Of a stretch of 64,000 bases of DNA, positions 1 through 9,233 are shown in pieces. Numbering within the stretch: the first letter of the stretch is position 1; every line of letters starts with the position of its first letter. The translations under genes were made by a program, and so were the position numbers. The DNA is taken from positions 1-64,000 of the forward strand of contig JACQFQ010000005.1 of assembly GCA_016199985.1 (NCBI GenBank), in the 5' to 3' direction. This DNA comes from Verrucomicrobiota bacterium (lineage in GTDB: Bacteria; Verrucomicrobiota; Verrucomicrobiia; Limisphaerales; UBA11320). Below the pieces are notes generated by a model. The model saw only the letters and a program-made list of their open reading frames with translations, made no database searches and had not been told where the DNA came from.

Positions 1-148
1 GCCATCGGAACCGGGCCACCAGCTCCGCCAGCAGTTCGATGAAGTGAATCCGGTCGGTATCATCAAGGTAGATGCGTGTGCGCCCGTTCCCGCGCGACGT
101 GACGTGATACCAACAACCCGCCCGCTCTATCCTCAAAGGCCTTGCCAT
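1..148 (-). CDS. REP-associated tyrosine transposase (RAYT, IS200/Y1-like), N-terminal part, cut by window edge
   Basis: Reading the minus strand from the ATG at 148 gives 49 codons that begin MARPLRIERAG and continue with WYHVTSRGNGR, then an acidic stretch and FIELLAELVARF. This is the characteristic opening of Y1_Tnp transposases of the RAYT type, in which a 'YHV(T/I)SRGN' motif follows the start. These HUH enzymes cut and join single-stranded DNA near short palindromes. The catalytic HUH and tyrosine lie beyond the left edge, so integrity cannot be judged. The 180 bases upstream (149-328) are AT-rich, contain no gene, and include the string agatctgacccc at about 200-212, which may be part of the element. 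The call rests on the N-terminal motif only. Confidence 0.8.
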   Translation of the reverse strand, partial: MARPLRIERAGCWYHVTSRGNGRTRIYLDDTDRIHFIELLAELVARFRW

Positions 149-328
149 GCCCAGATGCAGACTGATTCACGTACAAGAAGCAACAAATATAAGAGATAAG
201 AGATCTGACCCCAAGTGCCCCCGATTAGCATGCGAAACTGCTGCTCAACTCCACATTACTTATCACTCAACATAAGGCCAAATCTGCGATGTCAAAAAAG
301 TGCGTAACAATTACTTATGACGCTATGT

Positions 329-1213
329 TTAGAGAGGGTTCTGTTTCATGAACACCGCTCGGTGTCCGCCTCGCCCTAGGCGCACTCGTCTCCCAGTAAT
401 GAGACTTTGGACATACAAGCTGGGCATGAAATCGGACTGCTCGATCAGGATTACGCGGGAGCCGCTCTGATCCATGTCAACTACGCTATTCATCCCGCGG
501 AACTCGAACTCTCCCACGACGACAAACCCCTCGAAATTCTCACGGAGAATCAGGCATCCAGCCTTCCTACCGCGCCAGCCACACAGGTAAACTCTGTCAT
601 CGGCCAGGAATATCTTATTGAGTGCGAAGTTGGTAGCCACGCACTTCACCGCAGAAGGATGCGCTATGTCGCCCAGATAGGCCCGATCGCTCCTTGACGC
701 AAGACCGAAACGGCTTCCGCTTGCATCGACCTCAAACCTAGCTACTCGCCAGACGCCTCGTTCCTTCGCGGAGGTTGCTCCCACATTCGGCGGGGATGAA
801 ACCTCTACAACGTCATTTGAAGCTATGTGTAGGAATGCTCCCGACGCAAAGTAAACACCATCTTGGATATTCGTGAACCAAGCGACGACTTTTCCCCCTT
901 CGTCAAAGAACACTTTCGATGCGGGGGGCGCGGTCTGACGTGTCACTCCGTTGGTTGTTATGGCGAATGCTATCCAATTGGAGCGCGAGGAGAATAGCGG
1001 AGTGACCAGGAGCTTGGTTTTCGTCCTATCCGATTGCAAATCGTCGACACCTCCAATCTCAAAACCTGCTCGGCGGATGGCCTCCACGACCTTTTTATCC
1101 GAGAACTGAATGACATCCCTAAGCAGAGAATCTTTTGGTGCTGGTTGCGCGTTTTGCCGCAGGCCACATACCAGAAGTAACAGGGCAAAAGCTGCAGAGC
1201 GACGGTTTGGCAT
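329..1213 (-). CDS. Hypothetical exported protein, possibly beta-propeller-like
   Basis: This 294-aa protein starts at the ATG at 1213 with a short basic n-region (MPNRRS), a hydrophobic stretch AFALLLLVCGL and a small-residue region, so it is probably exported. The LLVC sequence is a poor lipobox. The remainder contains alternating beta-like segments such as KVVAWF, GVYFASG, RVARFEVD and RVYLCGW that resemble the blades of a beta-propeller, but I recognise no family. The base composition is visibly more AT-rich than the genes from 1.6 kb onward. The gene lies between a RAYT-type transposase start and an IS-like hairpin, consistent with a horizontally acquired patch. Function unknown. Confidence 0.6.
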   Translation of the reverse strand: MPNRRSAAFALLLLVCGLRQNAQPAPKDSLLRDVIQFSDKKVVEAIRRAGFEIGGVDDLQSDRTKTKLLVTPLFSSRSNWIAFAITTNGVTRQTAPPASKVFFDEGGKVVAWFTNIQDGVYFASGAFLHIASNDVVEVSSPPNVGATSAKERGVWRVARFEVDASGSRFGLASRSDRAYLGDIAHPSAVKCVATNFALNKIFLADDRVYLCGWRGRKAGCLILRENFEGFVVVGEFEFRGMNSVVDMDQSGSRVILIEQSDFMPSLYVQSLITGRRVRLGRGGHRAVFMKQNPL

Positions 1214-1293
1214 ACGAAAGCTTCAGAAGTTTAGGAAGTCATGTCCACGAAATCGAGGACGATGGTGGCGCGGTGGCTTTAGGCCGTTTTGCT

Positions 1294-1357
1294 TTAGAGC
1301 CTGTCTGAGAAATCAGTTTGGCGCCCGGGCCAAACTGATTTCTCAGACAGGCTCTTA
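1294..1357. repeat. Perfect 26-bp inverted repeat hairpin flanked by TTA, IS-end-like
   Basis: The left arm is 1297-1322 and begins GAGCCTGTCTGAGAAATC. A 6-base spacer (GCCCGG, 1323-1328) follows, and the right arm at 1329-1354 is its exact reverse complement. TTA occurs immediately outside both arms, at 1294-1296 and 1355-1357. Arms this long with a short direct repeat on each side are what two terminal inverted repeats of an IS look like when joined without an internal gene. TNA target duplications and ends starting GAG are typical of some IS5-family groups. It could also be a MITE or serve as a terminator. The pairing is directly seen; the IS5 attribution is an inference. Confidence 0.75.
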
Positions 1358-1609
1358 GGAGATTCCCCGGTTTTTACGCGTACGACTTGTGGGTAATTGA
1401 AAGGTCCATCCTCCGCTTACTGACGGAAGACCTTCGTAAGCGGTTCCTGCAAATCCTGCGGCTGAATTTCGCACGCCCATTCCCATCAATGCGTTCTGCG
1501 TGCCTGCTTGCGCATTAAGCTGGACGGTGACGCCGTTGTACTGTTGGGCGTATTCAAGACTCGGCGAAATGAAGGTTTCCGAAGTCGCAGGGAGCTTCCC
1601 GCGAATCCC
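1355..1609 (-). pseudogene. Truncated reading-frame remnant ending at the hairpin
   Basis: On the minus strand a frame is open for 84 codons from 1609 to a TAA at 1355-1357. It has no good start codon. It reads as a plausible protein, with segments SPSLEYAQQYNGVTVQL, AQAGTQNALMGMGVRNSA and EGLPSVSGGWTF, rather than as GC-rich antisense noise. The stop codon is formed by the TTA directly repeated at the outer edge of the 58-bp hairpin, so the frame ends exactly where the element begins. The 5' side is bounded by a TGA at 1610-1612. I do not recognise the family. The likeliest reading is the surviving fragment of a larger gene disrupted when the element inserted. Confidence 0.45.
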
Positions 1610-1629
1610 TCATCGCTCCTCAGGGGCCG

Positions 1630-2652
1630 TCACGCGGCGGAGCGGAAGTAGCGTTTGACCCAGATGAGATACGCCAGCGTTGGCACAATCCAGATCGCGG
1701 TTGCCCAGATCATGAAGCCCTCGTTCATGAGCCCTTGCTTTCGAATCATGTCGATCATCTCCTGCCCATAGCCCATCTTTTGATACATCTCCGCCATGTC
1801 GACGCGAGTGAAGGTGATGACGTTTGAGAGGGCGCCCAGCGCAAGGAGCGCGACAACGGCCCGCCATCCGGCCACTCGAACACGGTACCACGCCCGGCCG
1901 ATCCAGAGGAGCAATCCCGCGAACGCGAGAGCCAACACGATCGCGGGAACTCCGCTCACCAGCGCGCCAAACAGAGGAAACACCGCCATGCCGGTGAAAG
2001 GGAAGACAAGCATCCAAGCCGCCGAAAGAGTGGTCAGGCAGGACACGCCGAGAACCGGAAGCGGACAGGCGTCGGTCCAACCGGGGTTCGGGTCGCGCGC
2101 CTCGCATGTCGCTTTCGTGTGGCGGTTCCCGTAGAACCAAACGATCGCGCCGGGGATCAGGATCATGAGGACGCTCATCACCACAATCTGAATGACGACG
2201 ATCATCATCAAGGCTCCCGTAGGCATACCCTGAGGGCCGGCTCCCCCCGAGGCGAGCATCCGTGGGAGGAGCCATGCCATGAGGGGCACGCCGATAAACC
2301 CCATGCACATCCAGGGCCAGGCCCAAACCAGCAGGAGCGCTCGCGCCCAGCGGCGACATAGGATCGATCCGATCCCCAACCCAACAAACGCCGCCCCGGC
2401 TCCGCCGTAAACCGCGATGGCGGGAAGCATCATGTTCATGTTGGCAGGAGCGCCACCGTTCGCGGCCAGCATCCTTTGACCGAAAACCATCAAGGCGCAC
2501 AACAGAAGCGCAAGAGCTCCGAGAAGAATCTCCAGGATTCCGAACGTGATGAGGCCGGCCCGGCGGTCGCGGTGGTCAGAGGGCTGAGGAGCGGCTGTGC
2601 CTTGGGGAATCTCGGCCGGGTTCATGCGCGGCACAGTAGGCGATCCACCCAT
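1630..2652 (-). CDS. Polytopic membrane protein of unknown function
   Basis: This 340-aa protein has a soluble, Pro/Gln-containing N-terminus of about 30 residues followed by about eight hydrophobic segments. Examples are ITFGILEILLGALALLLCAL near residues 35-55, ALMMIVVIQIVVMSVLMILI near 150, and a long hydrophobic run near 210-280. It ends with the basic tail WVKRYFRSAA after a final helix. The N-terminal ATG at 2652 is used here, but the ATG at 2625 (MNPAEIP) is equally possible because neither has a strong Shine-Dalgarno sequence. I see no transporter or enzyme motif. It stands alone, with its start facing the start of the cytochrome gene downstream. Confidence 0.7.
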   Translation of the reverse strand: MGGSPTVPRMNPAEIPQGTAAPQPSDHRDRRAGLITFGILEILLGALALLLCALMVFGQRMLAANGGAPANMNMMLPAIAVYGGAGAAFVGLGIGSILCRRWARALLLVWAWPWMCMGFIGVPLMAWLLPRMLASGGAGPQGMPTGALMMIVVIQIVVMSVLMILIPGAIVWFYGNRHTKATCEARDPNPGWTDACPLPVLGVSCLTTLSAAWMLVFPFTGMAVFPLFGALVSGVPAIVLALAFAGLLLWIGRAWYRVRVAGWRAVVALLALGALSNVITFTRVDMAEMYQKMGYGQEMIDMIRKQGLMNEGFMIWATAIWIVPTLAYLIWVKRYFRSAA

Positions 2653-2783
2653 CCCGTCAACCGCGGTCGGGAAGTTCTATTGAAATGTCTCACGGTTTCA
2701 ACTAACACCTCCAAGCTCAGTCGTCCCCCGCTTCCCTATCCATGAGGAGGCCGGGTGAGGCAGACTCGAAGCATCTTATGCGC

Positions 2784-5603
2784 ATGATTCCATTGATCTC
2801 GACGACCGGGCTACGGCGGGCGCGGAACTTTTTTGCAACGCTCGCAATGGGGTGCCTCTTCGCGCTGCCCGCCCTATCTCAATCCGCGCTTGGCGCGGGC
2901 TTGAGGCTCTCCCCGAACGCCCAGTTGCATCCGGGTGTCGACGCCGGTGAATGGCTTCTGTCGGAGTTGAACTGCTCCGCCTGCCACACGGCAACCGTCG
3001 AGGAACAGAAACGCCTCGCGCCTCGTCGTTCGCCCATCTTGTCCGAGATTGGATCGCGAGCGACGCCGCAGCATCTCCGCGCGTTTCTCTCCGACCCGCA
3101 GTCCGTGAAGCCCGGCACTCCCATGCCCGACCTTCTCCACGCTTTGACTCCCTCCGCGCGTTCGGAGGCCGTCGACGCGCTGGTGCACTACCTCAGCTCG
3201 CTGCGCGGGACGAACGTTCCCGCCGCGTCCGGCGCCAGCGCCCATCTGATCCAGCAGGGACAGCGCCTCTACCACACCGTGGGATGCGTCGCGTGCCACG
3301 CGCCCCAGGATCGGCCCGACTCCCTCGGACAGGACGCGTTCTCAGCCCTGGAGTCCGCGTCCATCCCCCTGGGCCCGCTGGCCCGAAAGACCACCGTCGA
3401 CGCGCTCGCTCAATTCCTCCAGGACCCGTTGAAGACGCGGCCCTCCGGCCGAATGCCCTCGCTCAATCTGGGCCGCGGCGAAGCGCTGGCCATTGCCACA
3501 TACCTGCTCCGAGAGCAGGCGAGCTCGGGGCCCAAAGGGCCGCGCGTCCGCATGCCTGGGTTGCACTACGACTACTTCGAAACCCTCGTCCACGCGACCG
3601 CCGGCCTTGAGAGCGCGGCGCCCACCCTCAGCGGATCGGTGGAGCAGTTCACGCTCGCGCCCAAGCGTCGCGATGAACAGATCGGATTCCGTTTCACCGG
3701 CGCCCTGACCGTGCCGCGCGAGGCGACATACACATTTTTCGTCGCGTCGGATGACGGGGCGAAGCTCTGGATCGATGGGCAGGTGATCGTGGACAACGAC
3801 GGGGTTCATGCGCCGAGCGAGAAGTCGGGCAAGCTCGCGCTCAAGGCCGGCGAGCACTCCATCGCTTTGCTCTACTTCAACGAGTACGCGGGCGGCGAAC
3901 TCGCCGTGCGCTGGCAGGAGGAGGGGCACGGAAAACGACCCATCCCCTCGGCCGCGCTTTCGCATACGTCCGAATCAATGCAGCCGTTGGAACCGGAGAA
4001 CCTGGCGCTGGACCCAGCCAAAGTCGCCCGGGGCGAAACGCTCTTTGGATCGATGGGTTGCGCGGCCTGCCATCTCGGCGCCGCTCCCGGCAAAGGCCCG
4101 TCGTCAGCGGCGCCCGCTCTCGCCGCGTTGAGGACAGACGCCCCGAAAGGATGCCTGGGATCTCCAGGACCCGCGGCCGCTCGATTCGCGTTCAGCGAGG
4201 AACAAAGGGCCGCGATGCGGACGACCCTGTCGAAACCTTCGAAACTGCGGGAACCCCTGCTGCCGAAAGCCCAGCTCGCCCGAACCCTCGCGGCGTTGAA
4301 CTGCCTCGCTTGTCACTCTCGAGACGGCGCTGGCGGCCCGACCGAAGCGCGCAATGGGTTTTTCACGACAGCAAACAACGAGGACCTCGGCGACGAAGGC
4401 CGCATGCCGCCTCATCTCTCAGGCGTGGGCGACAAGCTGCGAACAGACTGGATCCAGAAGGTGCTGCTCGAGAAGGCCGCCGTCCGTCCCTACATGGCCG
4501 CGCGTATGCCCCAGTTTGGCAAAGAGAACGTGGGAATGCTGCCGGACCTTTTTGAAAAGGCGGACAGCGTCGGGGCGTCGGCGGCCCAGGTTCCCGCGCC
4601 TTCGGCCGCGGACGAGAAGTTCGGACGACAACTGGTCGGCACGGGCGGACTTTCCTGCATCGCGTGCCACGTTTTCAGTGGCCGTAAATCCCTCGGTGTT
4701 CCGGCCCTCGATCTCACGATGATCTCGCAACGTCTCAAGCACGACTGGTTCGCCAGATACCTCGTCGATCCGGCAGCGCTGCGTCCCGGCACTCGCATGC
4801 CTTCGTTCTGGCCCGAGGGCAAGGCCGCGAACAAGGACATCCTGAACGGAGACACCTCGCGGCAGATCGAGGCGATCTGGAACTACCTCGCGGCCGGAAG
4901 AGCCGCCAAGTTGCCCGAAGGGCTGGTCCCCGTCGGAGTGGAGCTGAAGCCGAGCAATGAGGCGGTGCTCTACCGTCATTTCATCGAAGGGGGCGGGTCC
5001 CGGGCGATCGGCGTGGGATATCCGGAGAAGGCCAATCTCGCGTTCGACGCCAACCAACTGCGGCTCGCGTTGATCTGGCATGGCAAGTTCATCGACGCGG
5101 GGAAGCATCGACGCGATCGCGGCGATGGCTATCAGCCTCCGCTCGGCGACGACGTGCTCCGATTGCCGGAAGGCGCGCCCTTCGCCAGGCTCGGCGCCGC
5201 CGACGCGCCCTGGCCGGCCGAGTCGGGCAAGTCCGCGGGATATCAGATGAAGGGGTATCAGCTGGACGCCCTCCAGCGTCCCGCGTTTCGCTACACGTTC
5301 AGCGGCGTGAATGTGGAGGATTACACCATGGCCTTTGCCCATGAGCCGGAGCCCGGGTTGCGGCGGCGCATCCAGCTGCGCTCGGACACGGCGCTCGCCG
5401 GCCTTTACTTCCGAGCGGCCGTCGGCGCCCAGATACTGCAGAAGGGCGGCGGATATCAGGTCGACAACCGGCTGACGCTCCGATTCCAGCTGCCGCCGGG
5501 CGCCACGCCCATCATCCGCAAGTCAGGGGGCGCTTCCGAGCTGCTTATCCCGCTGAACACAACGGCCACGAGCTTCGAGCTCACCGAGGAACTGACCTGG
5601 TAA
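2784..5603 (+). CDS. Secreted multihaem c-type cytochrome with PA14 domain
   Basis: Counting from the ATG at 2784, the protein has 939 residues. It begins with a signal peptide (basic RRAR, then [22 protein letters not shown]). Five CxxCH haem-binding motifs are present at about residues 64 (CSACH), 167 (CVACH), 425 (CAACH), 506 (CLACH) and 624 (CIACH). A PA14 carbohydrate-binding-type domain sits between haems 2 and 3, around residues 258-396, with the typical [11 protein letters not shown] and LYFNEYAGG elements. The C-terminal 250 residues are beta-rich and lack a motif I recognise. The gene is followed 28 bases later by a beta-propeller protein on the same strand, so the two probably form a periplasmic redox or sugar-oxidation pair. 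Upstream in-frame ATGs at 2742 and 2778 are alternative starts. Confidence 0.85.
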   Translation: MIPLISTTGLRRARNFFATLAMGCLFALPALSQSALGAGLRLSPNAQLHPGVDAGEWLLSELNCSACHTATVEEQKRLAPRRSPILSEIGSRATPQHLRAFLSDPQSVKPGTPMPDLLHALTPSARSEAVDALVHYLSSLRGTNVPAASGASAHLIQQGQRLYHTVGCVACHAPQDRPDSLGQDAFSALESASIPLGPLARKTTVDALAQFLQDPLKTRPSGRMPSLNLGRGEALAIATYLLREQASSGPKGPRVRMPGLHYDYFETLVHATAGLESAAPTLSGSVEQFTLAPKRRDEQIGFRFTGALTVPREATYTFFVASDDGAKLWIDGQVIVDNDGVHAPSEKSGKLALKAGEHSIALLYFNEYAGGELAVRWQEEGHGKRPIPSAALSHTSESMQPLEPENLALDPAKVARGETLFGSMGCAACHLGAAPGKGPSSAAPALAALRTDAPKGCLGSPGPAAARFAFSEEQRAAMRTTLSKPSKLREPLLPKAQLARTLAALNCLACHSRDGAGGPTEARNGFFTTANNEDLGDEGRMPPHLSGVGDKLRTDWIQKVLLEKAAVRPYMAARMPQFGKENVGMLPDLFEKADSVGASAAQVPAPSAADEKFGRQLVGTGGLSCIACHVFSGRKSLGVPALDLTMISQRLKHDWFARYLVDPAALRPGTRMPSFWPEGKAANKDILNGDTSRQIEAIWNYLAAGRAAKLPEGLVPVGVELKPSNEAVLYRHFIEGGGSRAIGVGYPEKANLAFDANQLRLALIWHGKFIDAGKHRRDRGDGYQPPLGDDVLRLPEGAPFARLGAADAPWPAESGKSAGYQMKGYQLDALQRPAFRYTFSGVNVEDYTMAFAHEPEPGLRRRIQLRSDTALAGLYFRAAVGAQILQKGGGYQVDNRLTLRFQLPPGATPIIRKSGGASELLIPLNTTATSFELTEELTW

Positions 5604-5631
5604 CGCGCCTTCAACCTCATCTCACCGACAC

Positions 5632-7230
5632 ATGAATCGACTCCTCATCCCGATCTTTTCTCTGGCCTGGCTTGCGGCGCTCTGCGTGAAAGCGCCGGCG
5701 GACGTCCCGCAGCTCCAGTACAAGAAGCTCGCCACGCGGGCTGAAACCGAGAAGGCGGCGCTCGAAGCGAACGCGGGCGGTAGCCCGGAGATCAAGGCGC
5801 TCGTCGCCGACCGGCTGGACCTCGATTTTCCGAAAACCGAGGAGGACAAATACTATCACCTCCTCACGTTCTCCCTGCCGCCCGATGTTCAGCTGGAGCC
5901 GGGAGCGCTGGATTGGATGCCTGGCGGAAAGCTCGCGGTGTCGACGCGCGTGGGAGACATCTGGATTCTGGCGAATCCCACCGAGCAGCCGCCGCTGCAT
6001 CCGCAATGGTCGCGTTACGCCTCAGGCCTTCACGAGGTGCTCGGTCTCGCCTACCGCGAGGGATGGCTTTATTGCACGCAGCGCGGCGAAGTGACACGCA
6101 TGAAGGACACCGATGGCGATGGCCGCGCCGATCTCTTCGAGACTGTGAACGATGATTGGAACATCGGCGGCGACTACCACGAGTACGCGTTCGGATCGAA
6201 GTTTGACCGCGAAGGGAACATGTGGGTCGTGCTCTGCTTGACCGGTTCGTTCACGAGCGAGTCGACGTTCCGCGGCTGGTGTCTGCGCGTCACGCCGGAG
6301 GGAAAGTCCATCCCCACCTGCAGCGGCATTCGCTCCCCGGGAGGCATCGGGATGAACGCCGCGGGGGACATGTTCTACACCGACAACCAGGGACCGTGGA
6401 ACGGCGCGTGCGCGCTGAAGCATCTCGTTCCGGGCGACTTCATGGGCAACCCTGAAGGCAACCGTTGGTACAACCTCGCCACAAACCTGGGGCCGCGCCC
6501 GCTTTCTCCGAAGAGCGGGAGCCGCATGATGACCGAGGCGAAAAAGATCCCGCAGCTGAGGCCACCGGCCGTTTACTTCCCGTATCCCAAGATGGGGCAA
6601 TCCGCGAGCGGGTTCTTTTGCGACCTCAGCGACGGCCTCTTCGGTCCGTTCCAGAAGCAGCTCTTCGTCGGGGACCAAACGCACAGCACCGTGATGCGCG
6701 TTTATCTGGAAAAAATACAGGGTCGCTACCAGGGCGCCTGTTTCCCGTTCCGCGAAGGCTTTGCGTCGGGTTCCTTGAGCCTTCTGCAGGGGACCGATGG
6801 ATCGGCCTTCGTGGGCGGAACGGACCGCGGCTGGGGCGCGCGCGGCGGCAAGCCGTTCGCGCTGCAACGATTGTACTGGCGCGGCGTGACCCCCTTCGAG
6901 ATCCAGGAGATGAGGGCCAAGCCGGACGGGTTCGAACTGACCTTCACCGAGCCGGTCGATCCCTCCACAGCGGGCGAAGCGGGGTCGTACAAGATGGAGA
7001 CTTACACCTACATCTATCAAAGCAGCTACGGCAGCCCCGAGGTCGACAAGACCACGCCTGTGATCCAGGGCGCGACGGTCGCGCCGGATCATCGCGGCGT
7101 GCGATTGAGAATCGATGGACTGCAGGAAGGCCACGTGCATGAACTCCACCTGCCCGGGCTGCGTTCGGAGAAGGGCGCTCCCCTGCTCCATCCCGCCGCG
7201 TACTACACGCTCAACTACCTCGCGCCCTAG
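5632..7230 (+). CDS. Secreted beta-propeller protein, PQQ-type sugar dehydrogenase-like
   Basis: The 532-aa product starts with a signal peptide ([23 protein letters not shown]). It then shows propeller features: [19 protein letters not shown], a calcium-type DTDGDGRAD loop at about residues 158-166, and a [18 protein letters not shown] segment. This layout is typical of the glucose/sorbosone dehydrogenase-like propellers often paired with c-type cytochromes in PVC bacteria. A cofactor cannot be confirmed from sequence alone. The gene sits 28 bases after the five-haem PA14 cytochrome, which would be its natural electron acceptor. Its TAG stop overlaps that of the convergent helicase gene: both stops are read from the same CTAG tetranucleotide at 7227-7230. 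Confidence 0.75.
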   Translation: MNRLLIPIFSLAWLAALCVKAPADVPQLQYKKLATRAETEKAALEANAGGSPEIKALVADRLDLDFPKTEEDKYYHLLTFSLPPDVQLEPGALDWMPGGKLAVSTRVGDIWILANPTEQPPLHPQWSRYASGLHEVLGLAYREGWLYCTQRGEVTRMKDTDGDGRADLFETVNDDWNIGGDYHEYAFGSKFDREGNMWVVLCLTGSFTSESTFRGWCLRVTPEGKSIPTCSGIRSPGGIGMNAAGDMFYTDNQGPWNGACALKHLVPGDFMGNPEGNRWYNLATNLGPRPLSPKSGSRMMTEAKKIPQLRPPAVYFPYPKMGQSASGFFCDLSDGLFGPFQKQLFVGDQTHSTVMRVYLEKIQGRYQGACFPFREGFASGSLSLLQGTDGSAFVGGTDRGWGARGGKPFALQRLYWRGVTPFEIQEMRAKPDGFELTFTEPVDPSTAGEAGSYKMETYTYIYQSSYGSPEVDKTTPVIQGATVAPDHRGVRLRIDGLQEGHVHELHLPGLRSEKGAPLLHPAAYYTLNYLAP

Positions 7231-9137
7231 GCAACCTTCACTTTCACTTTGCGTCCCTTGATCTGAGTGCGGTTGAGTTTTGCGATGATCGCGTTGGCGT
7301 GCTCCGAAGCGACGTCGACGAACAGGTGATGATCCCGGATGTCGACAGCGCCGACCACCTTCATCGGCAATCCGGTGGTTCCCGCCACCGCGTTCATAAC
7401 GTCGGTCGCCACCACTCCTTCAGTCTCTCCCAGGTTCATCCAGAGACGGATCTGCTGGGCGGGGGTGCGTCGGCTGGCCTTGGGTGATGGGGATGGGGCC
7501 TCGGCGGGAGGCGTCGGGATCGCATTCTTCGGCTCGCGCGGCGCTTCAGGCTCGACGCGCGGCGCAACCGCGGAAGGAGCGGGAGGAACGCGCGACGCCT
7601 CGGCGATGGGCGCGGGACGCGGGGCGGGTCGGGTGAACTTCTCCGGCGACGGCCCGCGATCTTCGTATTCTCGCGTCCGTGGTTGAGGAGGCCGCGCCCG
7701 CTCGCGGACGCGATCCCAAGGACGCTCTGAGCCTTCAGGCCGGTCCCAGCGCTCGCCCTTTGCGGGCGTCCCGCTCAGGTAATCCGGCGAAGAGGCCGCC
7801 GGCGACGGACGATCTTCGCGCGACGGCTTGGCGCCAGGCGTCAGCGGCTCGCCGGTTTGCAGGTGATGCAGGAGAGCGGAGGCAATGTCGGTGGAGCCAT
7901 GCCCTTCTTCGAGCAGTCGCTCAATCAGATGATCCTGCCTCTTATACTCTCCGGCCTTGAGCGTCTGACGCAGCTTCTCCATCAGCGCGTTGGCCTTCGC
8001 CTCCAGGACCTCGCCGGCCGTCGGCGCCTTTCCGCGCTGAATGCGGACATTGGTGAAACGCTCGATGTTCCGGATCTGAAACACCTCGCGGCCGGAAGCG
8101 AAGGAGATCGCTCGGCCTTCGCGGCCCTTGCGGCCTGTGCGGCCGATTCGATGGACGTAATCCTCGCCGTCATAGGGAAGATCGTAGTTGAACACGACCT
8201 CCACGTCGTCAACGTCGATCCCGCGGGCCGCGACATCCGTGGCCACGAGGAACTCGAGACCGGATTTTCGGAACTTCTGCATCACCCGATCGCGCATGGC
8301 CTGGCTCATGTCGCCATGGAGACGGTCCGCGGAGTAGCCCTGGGCGTTCAGGTGATCCACCAAGTCGTCGACCATCCGCTTGGTGTTGCAGAACACAATG
8401 CCCAGCTTGAGATCGTGAAGGTCGATGAGGCGGGTCAGGAGCTCGATCTTGTAGCGTCTGTCGACTTCGTAATACACCTGCTCGACGGTGGGCACGGTGA
8501 GCGCCTTTTGCTCGATGCGAACGGTGCGGGGCTCGCGGGCATACTTCTCGATCAGCTCGCGGATGGGGCGGGGCATGGTCGCCGAGAAGAAGACCGTCTG
8601 CCGCGCAACGGGCGCCGCCTGAAGAATCACCTCAATGTCGTCGCGGAACCCCATGTTCAGCATCACGTCGGCCTCGTCGAGAATCGCCATGCGGATCTTG
8701 TCCAGCCGGAGGGTGCCGCGCCGCATATGGTCCATCACGCGCCCCGGCGTCCCGATCACGATCTGCGCGCCCTGCTTCAGGCCGAGGAACTGGCGCTCGT
8801 AGGATTGCCCGCCGTAGATGGGAAGCACATGAAGGCCGCGCTTGAAAAACGCGAGCTTGTGCATCTCTTCAGAGACCTGGACGGCGAGCTCGCGCGTCGG
8901 GCAGAGGATGAGGACCTGGACCGCGCGATCGGTGGCGTCCACCTTCTCCACGGCCGGGATCCCGAAGGCCGCGGTTTTGCCCGAGCCCGTCTGGGATTGC
9001 CCCACGGCGTCATGGCCCGCCATCAGGACCGGGATGGCCTCGGCCTGGATGGGCGAGGCTTGTTCAAAGCCCAGTTTGGCGATGGCCTTCAACATTTCGG
9101 CGGACAGGCCGAGCTCGGAAAAAAGTTTGGGTTTCAT
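7227..9137 (-). CDS. deaD: DEAD-box RNA helicase with C-terminal DbpA-type RNA-binding domain
   Basis: This ATP-dependent RNA helicase is 636 aa from the ATG at 9137. It shows the Q motif (GFEQASPIQ, about 23-31), motif I SQTGSGKT (48-55), PTRELA (80-85), DEAD (154-157), SAT (185-187) and HRIGRTGR (329-336). Residues of about 430-560 form a Pro/Arg-rich low-complexity linker. The last 75 residues match the DbpA RNA-binding fold that CsdA/DeaD and DbpA use to bind structured RNA. A role in ribosome assembly or cold adaptation is expected from the family. An upstream TTG at 9185 would add 16 residues, but the family start at [11 protein letters not shown] is more convincing. Confidence 0.93.
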   Translation of the reverse strand: MKPKLFSELGLSAEMLKAIAKLGFEQASPIQAEAIPVLMAGHDAVGQSQTGSGKTAAFGIPAVEKVDATDRAVQVLILCPTRELAVQVSEEMHKLAFFKRGLHVLPIYGGQSYERQFLGLKQGAQIVIGTPGRVMDHMRRGTLRLDKIRMAILDEADVMLNMGFRDDIEVILQAAPVARQTVFFSATMPRPIRELIEKYAREPRTVRIEQKALTVPTVEQVYYEVDRRYKIELLTRLIDLHDLKLGIVFCNTKRMVDDLVDHLNAQGYSADRLHGDMSQAMRDRVMQKFRKSGLEFLVATDVAARGIDVDDVEVVFNYDLPYDGEDYVHRIGRTGRKGREGRAISFASGREVFQIRNIERFTNVRIQRGKAPTAGEVLEAKANALMEKLRQTLKAGEYKRQDHLIERLLEEGHGSTDIASALLHHLQTGEPLTPGAKPSREDRPSPAASSPDYLSGTPAKGERWDRPEGSERPWDRVRERARPPQPRTREYEDRGPSPEKFTRPAPRPAPIAEASRVPPAPSAVAPRVEPEAPREPKNAIPTPPAEAPSPSPKASRRTPAQQIRLWMNLGETEGVVATDVMNAVAGTTGLPMKVVGAVDIRDHHLFVDVASEHANAIIAKLNRTQIKGRKVKVKVA

Positions 9138-9233
9138 TCGTGGTTTAGCCGCAAGAGGGCGGGAACGTACAACAGGCTGGACCAAAGCGAGAGCTAAATC
9201 TTTCCGCGCGCGACCCCGCTCCCGAGCGGGCGA

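Noticed and set aside
407..697. 96-codon plus-strand frame opposite the unknown exported protein
   Set aside because: It is shorter, has no signal or domain, and lies fully inside the better minus-strand gene.
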